The position numbers were made by a program, and so were the translations under genes. The notes beneath the pieces are model-generated. The model did not search any database and was not told where the DNA came from. It saw only the letters and a list, made by a program, of their open reading frames with translations. Positions 59,871 to 64,000 of a DNA stretch of 64,000 nucleotides are shown one piece after another. This stretch comes from Micromonospora saelicesensis. Lineage in GTDB: Bacteria; Actinomycetota; Actinomycetes; Mycobacteriales; Micromonosporaceae. The stretch lies in contig NZ_FMCR01000011.1 of assembly GCF_900091575.1 (NCBI RefSeq), positions 1 through 64,000 of the forward strand, read 5' to 3'. Position 1 is the first letter of the stretch; every line of letters begins with the position of its first letter.

Positions 59871-60806
59871 ATGGCCGACTCCCGCCTGCTGCGCATCGGC
59901 ACGCGCAACTCTCCGATGGCTCTCGCGCAGGTCGAGCGGGTTCGCGCGATGCTCGCCGAACGGCACCATGAGGTCACCGTGGACGTGTTGTCGATGTCGG
60001 CAAGCGGGGACCGCTGGCACGGTGACCTTGCCGCCCTGGGCGGCAAGGGGGCGTTCACCAAGGAGGTGGACACCGCCCTGATCGCCGGGGATGTGGACCT
60101 GGTGGTGCACTGCGTCAAGGACGTCCCCGGAGACCGGCCGGCACCAGCCGGCACGGTGATGGCCGCCTACCTGGCCCGTGACGATGTCCGGGACTGCCTT
60201 GTGCACCCGGGCGGGCTGCGAATCGACCAACTGCCCCCCGGCACCCGGATCGGCACCTCCGCCGTCCGGCGGGTCGCGCAGCTGGCACTGCACTGGCCGA
60301 GCCTGGTGCCGGTGCCCATCCGCGGCAACGCGAACAGCAGGCTCGCCAAACTCGACGCCGGCGACAGGTACGACGCGCTGCTGCTCGCGTACTCCGGGCT
60401 GGAGCGGATCGGGCAGGCCGCCCGGATCACGCATCCGATCGACGTCGACACGATGGTCCCGGCCGTCGGCTCCGGCACTCTGGTCCTGCAATGCCGCGAA
60501 GACGACACCAGCACCCGTGACCTGGCAGCCAGCCTCGGCGACCCACGGGCCTGGCGGGAGACCGTGGCGGAACGGACGATGCTGCACATCCTGCAGGGGA
60601 ACTGTCATTCCCCCATCGCTGCGCTTGCCCGCACCGAGCCCGACGGACGCCTCGGCCTACGGGCGAGGGTGATCAGCGTCGACGGCAAGACAGTGCTCGA
60701 CGCACACGAATGGGCAGCGGATCCGATCACCCTCGGGACCTCCGTGGCCGCCGCCCTGCTCCGGCAGGGTGCCCGTGACCTCCTCGACCTGTCCGCGCAC
60801 GCCTGA
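59871..60806 (+). CDS. hemC: Hydroxymethylbilane synthase (porphobilinogen deaminase), divergent
   Basis: A 311-residue member of the HemC family, which polymerises four porphobilinogens to hydroxymethylbilane. Recognisable landmarks: LRIGTRNSPMALAQVERVR (about 6-24); VDLVVHCVKDVPGD (about 75-88, catalytic Asp kept); TRIGTSAVRRVAQLAL (about 124-139, Arg pair kept); IRGNANSRLAKL; and the dipyrromethane-cofactor Cys in QGNCHSPIA (about 245). Unusual: the normal GQGA(L/V)GIE block reads GSGTLVLQCREDD. No other heme gene is adjacent. It may be a second, specialised HemC. The ATG at 59871 fits. Confidence 0.82.
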   Translation: MADSRLLRIGTRNSPMALAQVERVRAMLAERHHEVTVDVLSMSASGDRWHGDLAALGGKGAFTKEVDTALIAGDVDLVVHCVKDVPGDRPAPAGTVMAAYLARDDVRDCLVHPGGLRIDQLPPGTRIGTSAVRRVAQLALHWPSLVPVPIRGNANSRLAKLDAGDRYDALLLAYSGLERIGQAARITHPIDVDTMVPAVGSGTLVLQCREDDTSTRDLAASLGDPRAWRETVAERTMLHILQGNCHSPIAALARTEPDGRLGLRARVISVDGKTVLDAHEWAADPITLGTSVAAALLRQGARDLLDLSAHA

Positions 60807-60924
60807 CCGTCCGCCGGGTACCGCCGTCGCGCGCCGGTAGGCAAATTCCAACCGGTCCATTGGGGATTTGGAAGTAGAGTACGTCGTGTCGATCTTGACG
60901 GGTCCGACCACGGAGGTGGCTCAG

Positions 60925-61320
60925 ATGCGGGCTCGACTACGGCGGATACACATCGACGGGCACACCTTCACGTGGCGCGCGGCGCTGCACACCGTGCAGG
61001 TCAACGGTTTCTACCGCCGAGCCGTCCACGTTCGCGCCTGGGGACCCGGCGGCAAGACCAGCCAGAAACTCGAAGCGGATCTGTTGTCGACCCCCGGGCC
61101 GTACGTTGTCGACAACGGTTACCCCACACCCGCCGACGTGCGGGCGGTCATCGTCTGCGGCCTGAAGAGTGGCTGGCAGCCAGAGCAGCGGGGCGGAACG
61201 TTCGTGCTGTCCGACCGCGAGCATGGGGCCAACTTCGCGGCGACGGGGTTCCAACTGACTGATCCCGTACGCCCGGGCGAGAGCGGCCCCACGACCCACG
61301 AGGCTCGGCAGCGAGGCTGA
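60925..61320 (+). CDS. Conserved-looking 131-residue protein, function unknown
   Basis: The product begins MRARLRRIHIDGHTFTWRAALHTVQVNGFYRRAVHVRAWGPGGKTSQKLEADLLS and continues with VVDNGYPTPADVRAVIVCGLKSGWQPEQRGGTFVLSDRE, a mix of beta strands and one helix (PADVRAVIVCGLKSGWQ). I chose the ATG at 60925 because GGAGGTGG lies 5 bases before it. Longer frames with GTG or ATG starts exist. There is no signal peptide or membrane span. It is transcribed with hemC, 118 bases after it, or alone. The family is not recognised. Confidence 0.72.
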   Translation: MRARLRRIHIDGHTFTWRAALHTVQVNGFYRRAVHVRAWGPGGKTSQKLEADLLSTPGPYVVDNGYPTPADVRAVIVCGLKSGWQPEQRGGTFVLSDREHGANFAATGFQLTDPVRPGESGPTTHEARQRG

Positions 61321-61361
61321 CGGCCGGTGGGGCAACCGCGCCCGACCGGCCGACGGGCCTG

Positions 61362-61736
61362 CTACAGGTACGGCCGGGTGATGATTTCGATCGCGTGGCC
61401 AGCCGGGTCGAAGAAGTAGAAGCCCCGGCCACCGTGCTCGGTGTTGGTCTCCCCCTCGCGCTTCAACTGCGGGTCGGCCCAGTACGTGATGCCGCGCCCC
61501 TCGACAAACGCCAGGCACCGCACGAACAACTCGTCGTCGACGAGGAACGCGTAGTGCTGCATCTGGATGTCCACCGGCGGCTCGGCGAACTGGAGCAGCA
61601 CACCCTCATCCAGTTGGACGTTGGCGAACGGCCCCCACGAAGGCGCCTCCGGCAGCTCGAACAACTCCCGGTAGAACGCGGCCGAGGCGTTCTTGTCCTT
61701 GCTGGCGATGATGGTGTGGTTGAACGTGACTGCCAT
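61362..61736 (-). CDS. VOC family (glyoxalase/dioxygenase-fold) protein
   Basis: A 124-residue protein of the vicinal oxygen chelate fold. TFNHTIIASKDKNASAAFYRELFELPEAPSWGPFANVQLDEGVLLQF (about 4-50) and HYAFLVDDELFVRCLAFVEGRGITYWADPQ (about 60-89) give two beta-alpha-beta-beta modules. The metal-site positions (His 7, His 60, and Glu in AIEIITRPYL, about 117) are retained. GGRGFYFFDPAGH (about 101-113) is the usual C-terminal block. Members act in methylglyoxal, fosfomycin or aromatic chemistry. The substrate is not inferable. Confidence 0.9.
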   Translation of the reverse strand: MAVTFNHTIIASKDKNASAAFYRELFELPEAPSWGPFANVQLDEGVLLQFAEPPVDIQMQHYAFLVDDELFVRCLAFVEGRGITYWADPQLKREGETNTEHGGRGFYFFDPAGHAIEIITRPYL

Positions 61737-61790
61737 CCGTACCGTCTTCTTCCCGGTCGATCCGAAGACCCGACCGGAGGCCCACAGCGT

Positions 61791-61919
61791 TCAGCCAGCC
61801 ACGCAGATGACGAAGCCCCGAGGGCACCGACGCCCCGGATCCCGCACGAGAGACGCGTACATCGCGTCGATCTCGGCGTGGTGGCTGAAGTAGCCAAAAC
61901 CTCCGGGGGGTAGGCCCAT
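61791..61919 (-). CDS. Candidate 42-residue peptide gene (uncertain)
   Basis: A frame from ATG (61917-61919) to TGA (61791-61793) would encode MGLPPGGFGYFSHHAEIDAM followed by YASLVRDPGRRCPRGFVICVAG. Third positions are mostly G or C, like real genes here, and it lies in an otherwise empty gap between two minus-strand genes. There is no good ribosome binding site upstream. It may be a short gene, the remnant of a larger one, or chance. Confidence 0.35.
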   Translation of the reverse strand: MGLPPGGFGYFSHHAEIDAMYASLVRDPGRRCPRGFVICVAG

Positions 61920-61964
61920 CTGGGGCGCGCACGGAGGCTAACACAGCGGCGCGGGCAGGATCAT

Positions 61965-62168
61965 TCACCGTTTCTGGAGCATGACCGAGGCGACTTCTGC
62001 CATGACCGCCAACGCCCAGTCGAGTTGTCGGCACTCGCTGCGTCCTCGGCACTCCAGGCACCCTCCTGCCCGCCACGGCCGGTCGAGCGCCCGGGTCCAG
62101 TGAGCATCCAGCACCCGCTTGGCCATGAACAGTTCGGTCGCGGTGGACACCGGTTCATCGATTGGCAT
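61965..62168 (-). CDS. Small Cys-containing protein, 67 residues
   Basis: The product is MPIDEPVSTATELFMAKRVL then a helical DAHWTRALDRPWR segment, the Cys cluster GGCLECRGRSECRQLDWALAVMAE (Cys about 37, 40 and 46) and a basic end. The CxxC...C spacing might bind zinc, with His 23 as a further ligand. GGAGGG lies 6-8 bases before the ATG at 62168. It is divergent from the GntR-type gene at 62418, a pairing that suggests shared control. Family not recognised. Confidence 0.65.
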   Translation of the reverse strand: MPIDEPVSTATELFMAKRVLDAHWTRALDRPWRAGGCLECRGRSECRQLDWALAVMAEVASVMLQKR

Positions 62169-62195
62169 GTTCGGCCCTCCGCGCGATCCGAAGTA

Positions 62196-62243
62196 GCCCG
62201 CCCTGAGGGCCGAAGCCTTGCGATGAATTCCCTCAGGGCGGGC
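62196..62243. repeat. Perfect 14-bp inverted repeat in the divergent gap
   Basis: GCCCGCCCTGAGGG (62196-62209) pairs perfectly with CCCTCAGGGCGGGC (62230-62243), loop 20. It is 28 bases upstream of the small Cys-rich gene start, so it would be in that gene's leader RNA or act as a DNA operator. Confidence 0.7.
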
Positions 62244-62286
62244 AGACCGGATACCTCAGGAGTGCTGAAGTCCAGGAGCACCCGAT

Positions 62287-62318
62287 CACTGTCTCACTGT
62301 ATCCACTGTCTCACTGTA
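62287..62318 (+). promoter_or_regulatory. 17-bp-period direct repeats upstream of the GntR-type gene
   Basis: CACTGTCTCACTGTA occurs at 62287-62301 and 62304-62318 exactly, and TTCTCACTATCTCCAC follows near 62325. Such spaced direct repeats suit an operator for the adjacent GntR regulator, located about 100 bases before its ATG. Binding is inferred only from position. Confidence 0.55.
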
Positions 62319-62417
62319 GTCAAGTTCTCACTATCTCCACTTTGCTGCGTTGCCGCCTTGTCTCGATCACGTCCCGGCTGGAAACATGATCTCCGCTGAA
62401 GTCCGGGAGAGCCGCTC

Positions 62418-62639
62418 ATGCCGACGAGACCACCGCACTACCGCCGCGTAGCGGATGACATCGAGCAGAAGATCCGCTCGGGCGAATACTCGCCTGGCCA
62501 ACAACTGCCGTCGGTGTCCGAGATCGGCGAGCTGTACAACGTGGCACGCTCCACGGCCTATCGAGCCGTCAAGGAGCTGCACGAACGGAACCTGATCTAC
62601 GGTCAGCAGGGCCAGGGCGTGTTCGTCGCCGACAGCTAG
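62418..62639 (+). CDS. Minimal GntR-family transcriptional regulator
   Basis: A 73-residue protein made only of the GntR winged helix: YRRVADDIEQKIRSGEYSPGQQLPSVSEIGELYNVARSTAYRAVKELHERNLIYGQQGQGVFVAD. The usual effector domain (about 150 more residues) is absent, and the frame ends in a proper TAG with no continuation in sight. It may be a full-length short regulator, as in some integrative elements, or a truncated one. The direct repeats upstream may be its operator. ATG 62418 has a weak GGGAG site. Confidence 0.85.
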   Translation: MPTRPPHYRRVADDIEQKIRSGEYSPGQQLPSVSEIGELYNVARSTAYRAVKELHERNLIYGQQGQGVFVADS

Positions 62640-62668
62640 GCTCCGCCGGCACGAGAGCTACGCGACGG

Positions 62669-63442
62669 TCAGCGGGCCTCTGGGTCGAGGCCGAGTACGG
62701 CCCGTCCGCCGTCCACCGGCAACGTCACCCCGTTGACGAAGCTCGCCGCGGGCGACAGCAGGTACGCGACCGCCTCGGCCACCTCCTCGGCCCGCCCGAT
62801 GCGGCCCACCGGGTGCAGCCGGGTCAGCTCGGCGTCGATCCACTGGGCCTGGGTGGGCTCCTGCGTGGCGAGGAATTCGGCGTGCCGCTCGGTGGCGATC
62901 GAGCCGAGCGCGACCGCGTTGGCGCGGATGCCGTGCCGCCCGTACTCGACGGCCAGCGCTCGGGTGAGCCCTTCCACGGCGGCCTTCGCCGTCGCGTACG
63001 GCAGTGCACCGGACACCGGTCGACGGGCCTGGTGCGACGAGACGTTGACGATCGCGCCGCCGGCGGCGCGGGCCAGGAAGCGGCGGACGGCGACCGCGGC
63101 GCCCACCACGGCCGGGCGCAGGTTCAACCCGATCAGCTCCAGCACCGTGTCGGCCGACGCGGAGTGCAGCGTGGCGTCGCGGAACACCGCTGCGTTGTTC
63201 ACCCAGCCGGTCAGCGGCGCGGCGCGGTCCGCTAGCTCGGCGGCGCGCTCGGCCACCTGCTCGTCGGCGGCGTCGCCGACCACCGCGACGAGCCGATCGG
63301 CGGCCGGATGGTCGGCCAACCAGTCGACCGCGTCGGCGTCGCGTTCCAGGACGACGATAGTGGCGCCGGTCGCCAGCAGCCGTTCCACAACGGCCCGGCC
63401 GACACCGCGACCGCCTCCGGTCACCACGCACGACGTGGGCAC
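62669..63442 (-). CDS. Short-chain dehydrogenase/reductase
   Basis: A 257-residue SDR. The cofactor site is VTGGGRGVGRAVVERLLATGATIVVLERD (about 7-35). WVNNAAVF (about 80), IVNVSSHQA (about 132-140, Ser) and YATAKAAVEGLTRAL (about 150-164; Tyr 150, Lys 154) give the intact catalytic set. ANAVALGSIATERHA and GRIGRAEEVAEAVAYLLSPAASFVNGVTLPVDGGRAVL follow. It resembles polyketide or fatty-acid ketoreductase relatives, but the substrate is unknown. The DegV-type gene lies 3 bases upstream (63446), same strand, so the two are probably operonic. Confidence 0.92.
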   Translation of the reverse strand: MPTSCVVTGGGRGVGRAVVERLLATGATIVVLERDADAVDWLADHPAADRLVAVVGDAADEQVAERAAELADRAAPLTGWVNNAAVFRDATLHSASADTVLELIGLNLRPAVVGAAVAVRRFLARAAGGAIVNVSSHQARRPVSGALPYATAKAAVEGLTRALAVEYGRHGIRANAVALGSIATERHAEFLATQEPTQAQWIDAELTRLHPVGRIGRAEEVAEAVAYLLSPAASFVNGVTLPVDGGRAVLGLDPEAR

Positions 63443-63445
63443 GGC

Positions 63446-64000
63446 TCAGCCCTCCGGTCGGCGGTGGACGACCACGCAGGCCAGGCCCGGCCCGGCGTGC
63501 GCGGCGACGACGGCACCCGCCTCGGAGACGTACGTGTCGTGCAGCCGGTCACCGAACCGCTCGGTCAGCGCGGCGCGCAACGCCTCGGCCCGTTGCGGTG
63601 CGGCCAGGTGGTGCACCCCGAGATCCACGTCGTCGCCGTCGGCCGCCTCGACGGCCAGGTCCACGAGACGGGCCACTCCCCGGCTGGCGGTGCGGACCTT
63701 CTCGCGCAGCACGATCGCCCCGTCCGGCATGTGCATGATCGGCTTGACGGACAGCGCGGTGCCGACCAACGCCTCGGCCGCGTTGATCCGGCCGCCCCGG
63801 CGCAGGAACTCCAGCGTGTCGACGTAGAACCAGACGGTGGTGCGGGCGATGGCGGCGAGCGCCGCGTCGCGTACAGCGGCAAGGTCGGCGCCGGCCTCGG
63901 CGGCGGTGGCGGCGGCGATGGCCGGAAAGCCCAGCCCCATGCCCGTCGAGCGGCTGTCCACGACCTCGACCCGGCCGTCCAGGTCGGCGGCGGCGAGCCG
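63446..64000 (-). CDS. DegV family fatty-acid-binding protein (partial)
   Basis: The C-terminal 184 residues or so of a DegV-family protein; the 5' end lies outside the window and the frame is open to base 64000. Visible are VVDSRSTGMGLGFPAIAAATAAEAGADL, ARTTVWFYVDTLEFLRRGGRINAAEALVGTALSVKPIMHMPDGAIVLREKVRT (typical DegV C-terminal core: LEFLRRGGRI...KPI), and a Gly/Ala-rich end AHAGPGLACVVVHRRPEG. Members bind fatty acids and, in some bacteria, supply host or exogenous fatty acids via FakB. Which role applies is not inferable. Confidence 0.9.
   Translation of the reverse strand, partial: RLAAADLDGRVEVVDSRSTGMGLGFPAIAAATAAEAGADLAAVRDAALAAIARTTVWFYVDTLEFLRRGGRINAAEALVGTALSVKPIMHMPDGAIVLREKVRTASRGVARLVDLAVEAADGDDVDLGVHHLAAPQRAEALRAALTERFGDRLHDTYVSEAGAVVAAHAGPGLACVVVHRRPEG

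Overview
The window is very GC-rich DNA with strong G/C third positions, many GTG starts and many 1-8 base stop/start overlaps. Together with the gene order (comEA-comEC-holA, rpsT, lepA, hemW, hrcA-dnaJ-rsmE, HIT, phoH-ybeY-corC-era, recO-uppS) this points to the chromosome of a high-GC actinobacterium. A Micromonospora-type genus of the Micromonosporaceae is my best guess by inference. I saw no rRNA or tRNA gene, phage, insertion sequence or CRISPR array. About 80 genes can be supported, most of them core or common accessory genes.

Layout, left to right. 1-420: tail of a C39-like secreted peptidase. 965-4541: dihydrouridine synthase, glycyl-tRNA synthetase and two small genes (minus strand). 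4571-8193: a zinc module, with a Zur-box-like site, the ABC importer znuACB, an ArsR regulator and a Zur regulator. 8273-11891: small membrane proteins, a long acyl-CoA dehydrogenase and a DUF6328 protein. 12031-14443: a minus-strand operon of alpha/beta hydrolase, AAC(3)-family acetyltransferase and SIS-domain protein. 14555-19032: a thiamine/precursor uptake region, with a TPP riboswitch, YkoE, YkoD and YkoC type ECF transporter genes and, beyond a repetitive hypothetical gene, an MTH1187/YkoF-type thiamine-binding protein. 19222-25990: 6-phosphogluconate dehydrogenase, pirin, uppS, recO, a DUF4097 lipoprotein and an acyltransferase-3 protein. 26143-38346: the era-corC-ybeY-phoH, HIT and rsmE-dnaJ-hrcA group with a CIRCE operator, then hemW.

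38366-45653 is accessory metabolism: a methylglutaconyl-CoA hydratase-like crotonase, a short-chain dehydrogenase lacking its catalytic Tyr and Lys, a lysozyme-fold protein, a phytanoyl-CoA dioxygenase family protein, two convergent LtrA paralogues and a MOSC protein. 45738-48834 is a sugar ABC importer without its own ATPase. 49086-50190 holds a tandem duplication of a GlsB/YeaQ-type membrane protein gene together with its upstream region. 50416-59683: lepA, DUF4240, an aminoglycoside-phosphotransferase-fold protein, rpsT, holA, comEC and comEA. 59871-64000: a divergent hydroxymethylbilane synthase, an unknown protein, a VOC protein, a minimal GntR regulator beside a small Cys-rich protein gene, a short-chain dehydrogenase and a partial DegV protein.

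The least expected recurring signal is a set of long, nearly perfect hairpins without T-tracts between genes (631-704, 15340-15397, 17752-17809, 17844-17913, 20708-20747, 33125-33174, 56215-56249). Two of them share one core sequence 3 kb apart. Other items worth attention are the GlsB duplication, the catalytic-residue losses in the dehydrogenase at 39197 and the deaminase-fold protein at 27045, and the divergent HemC. I found no clearly new multi-gene system.
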